Assembly: GCA_016647705.1 (NCBI GenBank)
Contig: CM028326.1
Span: forward strand, 18,847,401 to 18,911,400
Direction: 5' to 3'
DNA length: 64,000 nucleotides
Source: Eucommia ulmoides
Lineage: Eukaryota; Streptophyta; Magnoliopsida; Garryales; Eucommiaceae
Position numbers and translations under genes: made by a program. The notes below the pieces were generated by a model. It was given only the letters and a program-made list of their open reading frames with translations. It was not told where the DNA came from and ran no database searches. Below are positions 1 to 11,799 of this stretch, piece by piece. The first letter of the stretch is position 1. Each line of letters starts with the position of its first letter.

Positions 1-1118
1 CACCGCTGAAGCAATCAATAGAATAGAAACACTCTTTATTCACTTACCGCCATAGCGATCATCCCAACACTGCAGCGGTGAAGCTGCCAACATACCCACC
101 GCTGCAGCAGTCACTCTGTAGATATTTAAGATATTTTAGGATATTTTTGTTGATATTTTGAAATCCTATATATATATCTCCATTTCACCCCCCAATACCC
201 AAGAACGTTTTGGAAGTGGTTTGAGAGCTCCAAACCCTATCAACCAAGAGAATATTACAAAGCCAAAGAAGAGGAAGAGTTCTCGGAGCGATTTTAGCAA
301 TGGATCTTCGGATAATGGCTAGTCTCCTCATTTTTCTCTTTTATTCTTAGATTTAATTGGTAGTTTGTATATGTTTAGCTTATGTAATATTGTATATTGG
401 GCCATGGCCAAGTGTAGCTAAACATATATTGTCTAGGGAGTGATTGACTCCACGAAAACGTTGTTTGAATAAAATCAATATTTCATTAATGGTTGTTCAT
501 GTTTATCCGATTGTGTTTACCGTTTTGTCATGTTTATATGTTTGTTTAGATATATTAAGAAATCGGGGTTTGACACTCGGGAGAGATAACCCCGAATCCG
601 GACTAGGGTTAAACACAATGTGACAATCTGATGACCCAGGAGATGGTTAGAAAGTGTGCAATCCGTGACATTAGGGCGAGACTCATGTGATCAAGTGTAG
701 TATAGACGCTCGAGGGGGATTTCGGCGTTGACACAAAATCATATATTTACTCACTTTACACTCGGGAGAGGTTGTGAGTGAGATTTTAATATCGATATTG
801 TCGGATAGAATGAACGTCGTTAATATAAACTAGATTGAAATAAACACGTTTAAGTGTACGAAATTAATCCCTACGCAATTTACCCTCATAAACGTCTATA
901 TTAGTAATATTAGTTTAATTATGTTAATTTAGATTAGTATATAATTATTATATAAACGATATTTTTATCGCCTAAATAAAGTTAGGTTATGATAATTACG
1001 GTACTCAACGATAATCTCAACTAATCCCTATGGATACGACAACAATTACTCTTCCCACTTTATTAAAACTTGACTCATACACTTGTGGTGAAAGTAGCAA
1101 CGTATTCACGCACTACCA
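1..1118 (+). repeat. 5' LTR of the Athila-type element (truncated by window start)
   Basis: It aligns with the end of the LTR at 3800-5251 and ends in CTACCA just before the primer-binding site. About 330 bp of its 5' part should lie before the window. It contains GC-rich palindromic boxes (CACCGCTGCAGC type) at about 1-110 and a TATA-like CCTATATATATCTCC at about 165-180. Confidence 0.85.
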
Positions 1119-1124
1119 AGTTTT

Positions 1125-1142
1125 TGGCGCCGTTGCCGGGAA
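1125..1142 (+). other. primer-binding site (tRNA-Asp type)
   Basis: TGGCGCCGTTGCCGGGAA lies 6 bp after the LTR end. It is nearly the complement of the 3' end of plant tRNA-Asp, the usual Athila primer. One G is missing from the normal GGGGA. Confidence 0.85.
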
Positions 1143-1506
1143 TTGATTTTTATATTTTTGTTGATATTGTGAGTAAATAACTTGATTTTAAATTAGGCAT
1201 TTCTTTGGTTTATAATTTTTTCTTTGTAGTTTTGTTTTTGTTTTTCTTGCAGGTTACTTGAAGATATTAGATCAATAGGTACTTTTGCATTTCTTTCAAC
1301 GAGATTTCGAGCCATTTTATTGTGCTTGATATCGTTACAAGGAGTCGTTAATCCGGTTCCCAAACCATCGTTTCCCGAGGGAGTGTCAACTACTGAACTT
1401 CCTCGATGTGTTACTAGTCGCAACCAGAACGTGGATTGAAAAAGGAAACGGTACTACCTCTTTCGACTAACTAACCGTGGACGAAGCCTATCGGGTACTG
1501 GAAGAC

Positions 1507-2250
1507 ATGGTGAAGTATGATTTTCACTGTTAGAATTATTCAACAAGCTACCAAAGCTTGGGGGATAGTTCCATTATTTCGGCGCCATGGATTGACATCC
1601 CGGACCAAAATGTGGAGTCTTCCCCCTTGGAGGAAATATTAGCTGAATTTATGGGAGAGACTTAGGCTTTTTGGAAGGATACGAATGACAGGAACAATGA
1701 GTACGAAGATCGTCTTTATAATATTGAGACGGTTTGTGCCAAAATCGATGCCCATAACGTCTCTTCAGACGCAAATCGATCAGCTTATCTACTTTATTGA
1801 GGCCGAGTCAGAAATGGTAGCACTGAGAGATACACAAATCGAATCTAAATATGGAAGCCACCGTGAGGAACCGAAAACAAGCGGGAGGAACTTGGGTGCA
1901 TACAACGATGATTTTCCTACTAAGGAGAAAACCCAAGCGTGGATCGAAGATTCTGATTCTTCACCATTAGAGATCCACATTGCGATGCCACCAGCTATCT
2001 AAGACGATCACATTTACGAGGATCCGATGTGGCTCACTTGTCCTTTACCGCCTTTTGCTCCGTACGTTCAAGCAACTCAAGCACATAAGACGGAGTTGAA
2101 TCATGTTGAGAGCTTGAGCCGATCAGAGCCAAATCTTGCCAGTCTTGAGGGCGTTCTAAACCAAGACCCATATTTGGTGTTGTACAATACTTACTATAGG
2201 CGGAAGCTACTCTTTGACGAGCACTTCTCTGTGTCGGGCCGAGGACAATA
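1507..2250 (+). pseudogene. broken gag-like ORF of the Athila-type element
   Basis: Reading across frames gives a protein-like stretch: an S/T/Y-rich start, then SSPLEEILAEFMGET, then IETVCAKIDAHN, then SLQTQIDQLI. The last resembles the coiled segment near the end of Athila Gag (usually ...LETQIGQLA...). At least one stop and one frameshift interrupt it. The last part (about 2027-2250) is an open stretch with no domain I recognise. No zinc knuckle and no pol follow. Confidence 0.5.
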
Positions 2251-2262
2251 AACCATGTGTTT

Positions 2263-2280
2263 CTTGGGAGGCAACCCAAG
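2263..2280 (+). other. perfect hairpin CTTGGG-AGGCAA-CCCAAG after the ORF
   Basis: A 6-bp perfect stem with a 6-nt loop sits about 12 bp after the stop codon of the last open stretch. From memory, similar CTTGGG..CCCAA stem-loops recur after the coding part of Athila-like elements. Its function is unknown. Confidence 0.5.
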
Positions 2281-3784
2281 TAAAAAATAAATTAGATCCA
2301 TCACTACCGGCTTGATTCAGAGGTGAGATTCTCTCGCCTCCTAAGTACATGTTTTAAACCCTCTTCGTCAGCATGATTTATTTCATATGTTAAGATTGAT
2401 TATTGGGATATTCTGGACACTGACCGTTTTAAGTTTGAGGGTGATGTGTAGTATGTTAGTATGTTTAAATGTTGTTTAGTTTATTGTGTGCATGTTTGTT
2501 TAGTGTAGGATGTGTTTTTGTTTGTAGTGTTGTTGTTGCATGCTGAGTTTTGTATTCATCTGAGCCACAACCCGATGATAATATTATCCCCGATTTGTGT
2601 GTTGAGGTCAAGGTAGTGTCCATTCATGTGTGTTCTGTGTGCTTAACAATGTCGTTTTGGTGAAAGTTATTATGGATCCTAATTTACACGAGCACGTAGA
2701 CTCAATGTATAGCTATTCAATTGATTTGAGGCCAATTATCGATTAGCCAAACTCATGACAATTTAAGGGATTCTAGAACCTAATTCGGGGAAACTTGAGG
2801 CGAAATCCTAGGCAAGGTAATTCAGGGGACACGATTTAGGTATTCATTTGATTCGCTTTAGCCTTTGAAGCTTATCTTGTTATATGTTTATTCCTTGTTA
2901 CCCTGTCGAATCCTATAATGCCGTTTTAATTTTGAACACATAACAAATACTTTGGCCGATTAAAACCAATATCGCTTAACCGAAGACACAATTTGAGTGA
3001 ATTAAGTTAGCATTCGTGTATGCCACAGGAAGTGAGCGGTTGGGTTTAGGGCGAACTTTTAATTGATTTGGTATTCGAGTACTCATTTGTCATTTTTCTT
3101 TCGTTTTAACCATACTCGTGAAATTGTAATAATCGAATAAGTTTGGGGGTGTGGTTCGTCAAAAAAATAAAAATAAAATAACCTATGTAAATATCGTTCA
3201 ATTTTCATTTCTTTTGACAAGTGAGTACGATATTCTAAAATGTTAGTTCAGGGTTGTTTCAAATTTATTTGTGGGGGTTCGAGTGTGAGTTTGTGCCAAG
3301 CGTTGTGCCTTGGGTTTCGTTGAGTTAAAAACGTTAACCTGTTTTATATTTCCTATATAGCATTGGCCATGTTCCTAAACCGAACCAAGACCTATTGATC
3401 TTTTTGAACCTCCGAGCCTACATTAGTGGAGAGTAGAACCCAGTCAGACGTTTGGATGTCCTAATCCTTTATGGTTAAAGTCATGAGCTTCGTTGATGAA
3501 TAATCTAATATGATCTTAGATAGTTATATTATTGAGTTTCGTACACACACGTTGAAAGAATCTAGAATGACGTTTACCATTATTTAATGTTGAAATTCTA
3601 GAACACCACATGGTGCGTTTTACTCCTGAACTCGATAATATTTGGGGGTTGTTGAGGGAAAAATATTTCAGTCGATAGAAGAATTCAAAACTCGCAAATC
3701 GTTATGTTTAGATTGTTTGTGTTTTTAATTCGTTGTGTTTTTTATTTTAGTGTGGGTGTTTTGCTCGAAAACTAGCAAAATTCT
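2281..3784 (+). other. non-coding 3' interior of the Athila-type element
   Basis: No coding frame is visible. Much of it recurs in inverse orientation at 52097-52816 and 54337-55250, including the GTGTTTTGCTCGAAAACTAG motif near 3760, which ties the two elements to one family. Confidence 0.6.
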
Positions 3785-3799
3785 AAGTTTGGGGGTATT
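3785..3799 (+). other. polypurine tract of the Athila-type element
   Basis: AAGTTTGGGGGTATT lies directly before the TG of the 3' LTR, the expected priming site for plus-strand synthesis. Confidence 0.75.
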
Positions 3800-5251
3800 T
3801 GATAGGTGTAATTTGTCTATATATTCTCAAGCCGATTTTGGTAGTTTTCGAGTATTATTACAGTGTTTTTATATGTTTTAATATGTTTTTATTCTTTTTG
3901 TTATAAATCAAGTGTTTGGGGGTGAAAAAATATGAAAATGGTCTTTAAACGATCATATCGGAGCAAGAATGGTGGAAGAACGGTAGGAAAACAAGCAAAA
4001 TAGTAAAGTTCAGACCTCTAGCCCACCGCTGTAGTAATGAAAATACATAGAGTTACCTGTGACCCCCACCACCGCAGTGGTCAAAGTACAAAGAGTTACC
4101 TAAACTCTCTGCATTTTCACCGCTGCAACGGTCAATAGAACTGAAAAACCTTCTGTTCACTCACCGCCGTAGTGATCATCCCACTGTTGTAGCGGTAAAT
4201 CTGCCGACATACCCACCGCTGCAACAGTGAATTCACCATTACAGCGGTCACTATGCAAATATTTTAGATATTTTATGATATTTTGTTGATATTTTGAAAT
4301 CCTATATATATATCTCTTTCATCCCCAATGCCCAAGAATGTTTTGGGAGTGGTTTGAGAACTCCAAACCGTATCAACCAAGAGAAGATCACAAAGCCAAA
4401 GAAGATGAAGCATTCTCGGAGCGGTTTTAGCGACGAATCTTCGGATAACGGCTAGTCTCCTCGTTTCTCTCTTTTATTCTTAGATTTGGTTGGTAGTTTG
4501 TATATGTTTAGCTTATGTAATATTGTATATTGGGCCATAGCCAAGTGTAGCTAAACATATATTGTCTAGGGAGCGATTGACTCCACGAAAACGTTATTTA
4601 AATAAAATCGATGTTTCGGTAATAGTTGTTCATGTTTATCCGATTGTATTTACCGTTTTGTCATATTTATATGTTTGTTTAGATATATTGAGAAATTGGG
4701 ATTTGACACTCAGGAGAGGTAACCCCGAATTCGGACTAGGGTTAAACACAACGTGACGATCTAACGACCCGGGAGGGTGTTAGAAAGTGTGCAATCTGTG
4801 ACGTTGGGGCGAGACTCATGTGACCAAGTGTCGTATAGACGCTCTAGGGGGACTTCGGCGTTAGCACGAAGTCACATATTCACTTACTTTACACTTGGGT
4901 GAGATCGTGAGTGAGATTTCGATACTGAGATTGTCGGATAGGATGAACACCGTTAATGTAAACTAGATTAAAACGAACTCGTTTAAGTGGACGAAATTAA
5001 TCCCTAGGCAATTTACTCTCATAAACGTCAATATTAGTAATATTAGTTTAATTACGTTAATTTAGATTAGTCTATAATTATTATATAAACTATATTTTTA
5101 TCGCCTAAATAAAATTAGGTTATGATAATTACGATACTCAATGATAATCTCAACCAATCCCTATGGATACGATAAGACTTACTCTTCCCACTTTACAAAA
5201 ACTTGATTTATACACTTGAGGTGAAAGTAGCGACGTATTCACGCGCTACCA
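3800..5251 (+). repeat. 3' LTR of the Athila-type element, complete
   Basis: About 1452 bp, from TGATAGGTGT to CGCTACCA, matching 1-1118 over its last 1.1 kb. U3 holds at least six imperfect CACCGC..GCGGTG palindromes (about 4023-4245). Directly after them are CCTATATATATCTC (about 4302-4316, likely TATA box) and an AGAACTCC leader. The boundary after 5251 is marked by an abrupt switch to RNase H coding sequence. Confidence 0.85.
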
Positions 5252-5690
5252 ATACTCGATGTAGAATTGGCCCAGTTCAAGATTATACTTCATCAATCAT
5301 CTAGAGACATCAGGGGAGTAAAGAATTTTCCTTAACGACTGGTCAGTCAATACTACGATAGTATGAGCCTGAAAATATTGTTCGAGTTTCCTCGAGGTAA
5401 TTAACAAAGCGTAGGCCAACTTTCAAACCTTGTATATCTCGTCTCAGTATCGGTGAAGACCCTGCTCAAATAGTAAATCGAGATCAGCATACCGGACTCC
5501 TCCCTAACCAAGGCAACACTTACCGTAGTGGTAGAGGGAGCCACGTATAAAAGCAGGTCCTCCCTCTTCTGCGTCATGCTGAGTAGTGGAGCCAAAGAGA
5601 TGTACTTCTTTAACTCTTGGAAGGCATTATCATACTCCTTGGTTTATTCGAATGCCTTGTTCCCTCTAAAGATTTTGAAAAATGAGAGGC
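5252..5690 (-). pseudogene. Ty3/gypsy RNase H domain (Retand/Tat), truncated
   Basis: The minus-strand translation shows LLLYVAPSTTTVSVALVREE, then ISIYYLSRVFTDTETRY, then LRKILYSPDVSR and ELGQFYIEY, in the order typical of gypsy RNase H in Tat elements. An in-frame stop follows the PDVSR motif. The domain is cut at 5252 by the inserted Athila LTR. Confidence 0.85.
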
Positions 5691-6493
5691 ATTTCTCGGA
5701 TGACCTGAAGATGAATTGGTTCAGGGCGACTAAGTGGCCAGTCAACATCTGAACCTCTTTTTTATTTCATGGGGAAGCCATACGGAGCACCGCATTAATC
5801 TGGTCGGGGTTAGCCTCTATGCCACACTGCAAGAGCATAAAGCCAAAGAACTTGCCAGCGGACACCTCGAAGATGCATTTGCTCGGATTCCGCTTCATAC
5901 GGTGAGCTCGGAGTTTATTGAAGTAGGCTTGGTGGTGATCGAGATGGTCTCGAGCTAGGTTAATTTTTATGAGCATATTATCGATGTATACCTCCATTGT
6001 CGCCCCAATCTCTTCTTTAAACATCTTATTAATAAGCCTCTAATAGGTTGCTCCGGTGTTGCGAAGGCCGAAAGGCATGACCTTGGAGCAGTGGGTGCCT
6101 CTATCCGTGATGAACGAGGTCTTACTCTTTTTGGGGGGATACATGGGGATCTGATTGTAGCCAGCATAAGCGTCAAAGAAACTGAGTTGCTCGTACCTTG
6201 CCGTCGCGTCGAGCACGATGTCAATCCTTGGAAGGGGGAAAGAAGTCCTTCGGGCATACCTTTTTTAGATCCTTGAAGTCCACTCAAAAATTTCTATTTG
6301 TTGCCGGCCTTGGGGGAAACTTAGCCTCTTCTACGACATCCAACCTAACGAGCTTGTCCATCTCTTCTTCAATTATCTTTTGCTGGTCTAGATAAAACTT
6401 TATTCTTTTCCAGCGAATAGGCAGGTAATGCGCGTCGGCATAGATCCAGTGCATTTTCACACTGGGATCGATCTCGGGAAGCTCATTATGGGA
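5691..6493 (-). pseudogene. Ty3/gypsy reverse transcriptase domain
   Basis: Recognisable in order: EEEMDKLVRLDVVEEAKFP, FFDAYAGYNQIPMYPP, KTSFITDRGTHCSKVMPFGL, MEVYIDNMLIK, then NPSKCIFEVSAGKFFGFM and GIEANPDQI. The catalytic box, normally Y-V/I-D-D, reads YIDN, so one metal-binding Asp is lost. Stops occur before the end of the connection region. It is non-functional. Confidence 0.88.
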
Positions 6494-7300
6494 CTAGGCG
6501 AAGACGTCGTAATTCTTTCTCAATAGCTTAGTGAGCTCGGCTAACTGTTCAGGGTCGGGCCGAACTCCTATCCTCATCGTTCTTTCTACGATGGTGGGAT
6601 GGACGGTGATTGTAAGCATATCTTCATGAGGCCGAGGAATGGTCTCTTCATCATTGGGATCATTAATCGAGATTGACTCGCTCATTCTGGCCAGGACCAC
6701 GAGCTCGAGAAAAAGTCGAAGCGGCTCCCTAAGCGTAGGCCCGAATAGTAATTGATATTTTTTCTCTATGGCCCTCCTTGCACAGGCTGGGGTAGCTTCT
6801 TGGTCTCCTTGGACCTCGTCCACCCCAAAACTGACAGGGAACTTCATCTTCTAGTGATAAGGCGAACAAACAACCTTTAGGGTAACCACGGTAGGCTGAC
6901 CCATAATCGCGTTGTATGGTGACTGCCTATCCACGATAAGAAATTTTGACCAAATAGTGGTCGTTTTGGGCCTGGACCCAACTGTTACAAGTAGCGAGAC
7001 CCATCCGACGGAGTTGACGATGTTGTCTCTGAAATCGACGAGAGGATACTTTACAGGCTGGACAACATCGGTGTTCATGTCCATTCTGTCAAAGGCCCAC
7101 TTGAAGATAATGTCGAACGAGCTTCCTCCGTCAACCAAAATCCTCACTATCTTGTAGTGATTGATTAGGGCAAAAATGACCAGAGCGTCATCGTCCGAAA
7201 CATGCACCTCTTTCAGGTCGGCTTCACTAAAGGAGATAACGTTATGCAATGAGACATATACTATGCTAACCTCATACACATCCTGCTCGACCTTTCTTTT
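6494..7300 (-). pseudogene. retropepsin domain and linker to RT
   Basis: The 7540-6851 frame contains DDALVIFALINHYKIVRILV followed by DGGSSFDIIF, i.e. a DGGSS active site in place of the D-S/T-G seen in many retropepsins. The later SPYNAIMGQP flap-region motif matches Retand-type proteases (usually SAYNAIIGRP). After a break near 6850 the frame resumes with a linker ending LLRKNYDVFA, the usual lead-in to gypsy RT. Confidence 0.85.
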
Positions 7301-7383
7301 GCCTTTGCTTTCGTTTCTCTTTCGAGAGGAAGATGTTTCGCCACTGAGCCCCAACCCTCTGTGGATGACGTTAATCTCGCTAT

Positions 7384-9130
7384 CTATCCTGAGGTTAGCC
7401 TCGTATTTAAGGTTATCATCGCGAGGAGGAGTTTGGCTATTGTTCCTTCTGCGTCGCTGTCCACGGTGTTCATCACGGCGGTCATTCCCCTGACCCATGC
7501 TTCGTTTGCTCGACGGACGTAATTCCCAAGGTAACCGCATCTAATGAGAGCCTTTATCTCATCTTTAACTTGGATGCAATCCTTAGTGGCGTGGCTACAA
7601 TCTCTATGAACGTTATAGTATTTATCGGCCGACCTACCCAAAGATTTCCCCTTCAAGAGAGGGGCAGGTAGGAAGATACCCTACTCGGTGTTTTCGGCGA
7701 AGATGGTGGCGACGAAGGCTGTAAGTAGGGTGAAACAGTACTAGCAGAGGCCCCAACCGACCTTCAGTTTAGAGTCTTCTGGAGGCCTGAGCTCGACTCA
7801 ATACTTCATAAGATCGGCCTTTCTTCTTTTAGAGTCTTTCCCTCTTATTTTTTACCCTGTCAAAAAGATCAACCTCGTAGTTACTGGTGCCAAGATCCTA
7901 CGCTTCACGCAGGCATGAGGCTGGTCTTGAACTTAGATTGTAGGAAAGTCTCCGGTGCCTTAATCCGTCAATGAATGTGTTAAGGGCCATGACATTAGAT
8001 ACTCGTTCACAAGCGAGTGATTCCTTCTAGAATCTGTCAACGTAATCGGCTAAATTCTCATTTGCTTCTTGCCTGAGGGTAAGGATATGAGTAACGATCT
8101 TGGGCCTTCGTTGAGATCGGCTGAACCTTTCTAAGAATTGCTGCTCAAGCTAGAGGAAAGTGGAGATTGAAGCTGGAGCTAGATCATTGAACCATATCCG
8201 AGTAGGACCAGCTAGGCCAAGTGGGAAAAACTTCCATCTTATTGTGTTGGAGACGGCGTTCATATCCATGTGGGACACAAAGATAGGAAGATGATCTATG
8301 GGGTTGGTGGTCCCATCATCCTGGCCACTGGGGGTTTGAAAATCGATACAGAACTAGCTCATCCGTGATTTCAGCAATAAAATGAGATCTTACCCTAGCG
8401 TGCAGCTCGGCCGAACCTTCAAAATTTTGAATTTGGTTGAATGTGGCTTCCATTTTGGCTATGCGGCGCTCCATAGTTATCTCCCCTCTAACCGGGGCAA
8501 AGACCTGGCTGGCAGTAGCCTGGGCTTCACGCCTCCGAGTTAGCAGCGGAGAATAGGAGTCCACCTCACGAACCTGGCGAGATCAACACTCGGAATAGTA
8601 CTGGTGGCTGTATTTCTGAGCCGACGACAACCTTGGACTATCTTCAGATTGTTGCCAGCGCGTCGATTGAGACATAGACCTCGACACAACAGGGGGATCA
8701 AGATCTCTTTCCCGGACTGAGGTTGGGCCCGTGCCGTATGTCCATGAGAGACCACCATTATATCATCGGACTCCTATGGGTAGTCTCTCTCTCCTACAAT
8801 ATAGAGATTCGGCCCCCTCCGAACTAGGGCCAAAGGCAAGTGGGAGATAAGGATGTTGAAGTAGTCTTGGAACTTGCCGAGCTGGCGTTCCACATTGTTG
8901 AGTCTGGCGACGTCAACGATCCCTGAAGTCTGGCCCGGGTAGATACTTAAGGCCGAGACAGGAAGAGTGGATTGTCCCTCAATATTGATATTTTCCTCCT
9001 CGATTGGATGGCGGGCAGTAACCCTGGTTTCCGGTCTGGGAGCGTGCGACATGTCTTTAGTAGGGTTGATATTTACCGTGGCGTTTTGGTTCCTTGATCG
9101 CAAAGAGAGTCCAGACCTTGTGTTCATCAA
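7384..9130 (-). pseudogene. Retand/Tat gag, broken
   Basis: A start at 9130 (MMNTRSGLSLRSR) opens a gag reading frame that continues in pieces through 8316-8758. It ends near 7656-7384 with a region related to the Gag zinc-finger tail: YYNVHRDCSHATKDCIQVKD then EIKALIRCGYLGNYV (family form: C-x-F-H-x-D-x-G-H-x-T-E-x-C). The first Cys of the CCHC set reads Y-Y-N. Frameshifts and stops are frequent between 7660 and 8316, although motifs stay in order. Confidence 0.8.
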
Positions 9131-9178
9131 ACCTTAGCAAAGCGGGTGGTTGATGACTTGGAAAAGGCTCTTTGTATG

Positions 9179-9199
9179 GTTCCCATAGACGGCACGAAA
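9179..9199 (-). other. degenerate primer-binding site of the Retand/Tat element
   Basis: On the minus strand this reads TTTTCGTGCCGTCTATGGGA, a mutated form of TTTGGCGCCGTCTGTGGGAA, directly inside the LTR. This orients the element. Confidence 0.75.
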
Positions 9200-9200
9200 A

Positions 9201-9889
9201 TGTTGGTGTCAAAAATTGGACCAATTAGCAGTAAGGTCCAGTCACTCTTTGCGTAGAGAGCTGCAACTGATTTGGAGACGGCTTTCGTCCCTCTTGGAGT
9301 CTTTATTCCGGGCTGGACTGGCATTGTCCGACCTTAGCTCCAACCTGTCACCTACACATAGGATTGGCCGGGGTGTCCCCGGTGTGTCTCCTCCGGCGTG
9401 AGAGTAAGAGCTCGGGGGAAAGGAAAGGAAGTTGTTTGGAGAGATAAAGTTATTACCTCGACCCTTACGAGTATTCTCGCATGTGGAAATATGTTGGTGA
9501 AGCCTCCTATTTATAAGGCCTTAAGCTCGGTTATTCGCTAATCAGTTAGGGCGTGAGAAATACGGTAGATTAGAGCTATGCGCCTGGGCCTTGAGCCCTT
9601 TGTTTGTCAACGGAAAAGCCCATGGGCCAAACTTGCTAAGAGTAACAGGCCGGGCCGGTTACTGAGGTGAAGGTTGTATTGTACGCACCGACTTGACCTT
9701 CCTAGGAGATATTTAGAGGAGATTCTGGCTTGAAGATTTGGCGATGTCCTTCGCTTTTACCAACCTGAGGAGCCAACTGGGCTGCCTATTCACCGGGCTC
9801 TCGAGGCCGTTTGGTGAGGTCGCCCAGGTGATGTGTCAGCTTCGATCTAGTTGGCAAACACCTAGGGTGGTCGGATTTTATCCATAACA
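9201..9889 (-). repeat. 5' LTR of the Retand/Tat element
   Basis: The LTR is 689 bp. On the minus strand it starts TGTTATGGATAAAATCC and ends TTTTGACACCAACA, with TGTT/AACA inverted ends. A TATA box (TATAAATA on the minus strand, + positions 9508-9515, context CCTTATAAATAGGAGG) sits mid-LTR. The matching 3' LTR is not in the window. Confidence 0.85.
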
Positions 9890-10986
9890 AGTGTAATACA
9901 CCCCAAACATTAGATTTGATTTGAGAAGGCACATTCCACAAATACTCAATTATGCTCTACTATTTACTAGGGGTTTGTCTTTGCACCCCTAGAAATTTGA
10001 CTACTGTCTCATTTTGCTCTATGCGATTTTAATTTGAATACATAATTTTCTAATTGGCTTTAATCCAAATCATTATCCACATTATAATTTTGGATGATAG
10101 ACGATCACGTTTATCACACTTGACTATTTTTAACAGATTTTATGAGTGTCTTTTCTGTTCTCTCATTCTCCTCCCCTCCCAAATAGTTAGGAATATATAT
10201 GTATGTTCTGTGTTCAAATTGAAATTATAGGGACCAAAGTGAGATAATGGTCGAAGTTCAGGGGTGAAAAGTGTCAAAGACCCTGTTAACTATTTGTCTC
10301 TCTCATAGAAATATTATAGTGGAAGCAAATGGACATTTGTGAAATTGTAAAAGCATTTTCATGAATTTATCAAAAGAAAAAAAAGAAAAAAAAAGTTCTT
10401 TTTTTAGCCTTTTTTTTTCTCTTTTTTTCTAAAAGAAGTGAACGATTTAATGATTTTCTTGGTTTTCTTAAACGTCTCTATCACTGGTTTTCTCACGCAG
10501 ACGACCTTTTCCCCATCATCTGGCCTCTTTTTTCTTCTCTGTCATCCTCTCTCTCTATATATATATATGTGTGTGTGTGTGTAATCCTAAGCAAAGAGAA
10601 AAACATAGGAGCAGATTTTTGTGTATAAGCATGATTCACGTTCTATCCATATTATCTAATGAACCTTGGTTCATTGTATAATGGAACTTTATCTCATATA
10701 CTGACGTACACATTTAGATATATCTTTATTGTATATATTATGCTGTACATTGCCATACTCTGAAGCTTTCTCACGCCATATACCTATGAAGGCTAGCCAA
10801 GAAGATATGTACTGCCTTATCGAATAATTTTCCAGAAAAAATAAAAAAATAAAAATAAAAAAAGAAGAAGAAGAAAAAGAAGTTCAATTATAAGGCAATG
10901 CTTAGAATTAAGTGGAGATTGACTTCTGTTATTTATTCATTTTTAAACTCGTTTTTCTTTTCTATTTCTTTTCTAGTGGTATTACT
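9890..10986. other. no gene seen; AT-rich with one compound microsatellite
   Basis: No coding frame or element boundary is recognisable. A (CT)n(AT)n(GT)n microsatellite lies at 10547-10582, and A-rich low-complexity sequence at about 10378-10395 and 10835-10885. Confidence 0.6.
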
Positions 10987-11665
10987 CGACGTTGAATTTA
11001 TCCCACATCGGATGTGAAAATGATTGGTAGTCAGGTTATAAGTGTGAGGGAAAGTCTCACCTTATGAGTTAGTTTTTGGAGCTGAGAGAGACCAAAGACT
11101 ACCGTACATTAGTATCAGAACCCAAGTTATAATAACTCTGAACCAATAGCCACAAAAACAGAGATTGGTCGAGGTTCAGCCGACCAAAGACCTGATATGT
11201 GAGGGAGATATTGTTAGGTTTATCCCACATCGGATGTGGAAGGGGATGGTGATCAAATTATAAGTGTGAGAAAAAATCTCACCTCATGAGTAAGTTTTTT
11301 GAGGTTGAGAGAGGTCCAAGACCACTCGTACACTAGGATCAAAACTCAAGTTACAACAATTCTGACCCAATAGCCACAAAAGGAAAGACTAGTCAAGGGT
11401 TAGCCAACCAAAATACTGATGCATAAGGGAGAGATTATTGAGTTTATCCCATACCGGAAGTGAAAGTAGTTAGTGGTCAGGTTATAAGGTATAAGAGAAA
11501 ATCTCACATCATAAGTCGACTTTTGAGATTGAGATAGGCCCAAGACCACCTGTACACTGCCATCAGAACTCAAGTTACAACAACTCTGGCCCAATAGCCA
11601 CAAATAGAGAGATTGATCGAGGGTCAATTGACCAAAGCCTAATGTGTGAGGGAAAGATTATTGGG
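10987..11665 (+). repeat. three tandem copies of a ~222-bp LTR-like unit
   Basis: Copies begin TTTATCCCACATCGGATGTG at 10997, 11219 and 11443 (periods 222 and 224) and share GTGAGGGAAAGTCTCACCT, GACCACTCGTACACT and CCCAATAGCCACAAA blocks. TCCCACATCGG near the left end is typical of short plant LTR/TRIM termini. Diverged copies recur at about 31410-31720. A copia pol relic follows directly, so these may be tandem LTRs, though no primer-binding site was found. Confidence 0.75.
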
Positions 11666-11799
11666 CATCAAAAATTTGGTTACAAGCTGTGAGACCAGTT
11701 AATAGGAAAATGAAACAATGCACAAGTAGTTCCGTGAGAATATAGATGAAACACATGTCCCTGATGATACAATGCACAAATAGCTACATCCACCTCCTC

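Larger units (their letters stand above)
1..5251 (+). mobile_element. Athila-type Ty3/gypsy LTR element lacking pol
   Basis: Two related LTRs (1-1118, cut by the window edge, and 3800-5251) flank a 2.7-kb interior. The 5' LTR is followed by a primer-binding site of the tRNA-Asp type (1125-1142). The 3' LTR is preceded by a polypurine tract ending GTTTGGGGGTA. This layout and the LTR start TGATAGGTGTAA fit the Athila lineage. The interior has only a broken gag-like reading frame and no protease, RT, RNase H or integrase, so the copy is non-autonomous. Sequence right of 5251 is the RNase H region of another element, so this copy inserted into it. The left target-site duplication lies outside the window. 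Confidence 0.85.
5252..9889 (-). mobile_element. Retand/Tat-type Ty3/gypsy element, 3' part removed by insertion
   Basis: Read on the minus strand: 5' LTR (9889-9201), degenerate primer-binding site, gag, protease, RT and the start of RNase H, with several stops. The frame runs up to 5252, where the Athila element begins. The rest of RNase H, the integrase and the 3' LTR would lie beyond the window start. The protease motif LVDGGSS and the GCGCCGTCTGTGGGAA-like primer site fit the Tat/Retand branch. Confidence 0.85.
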
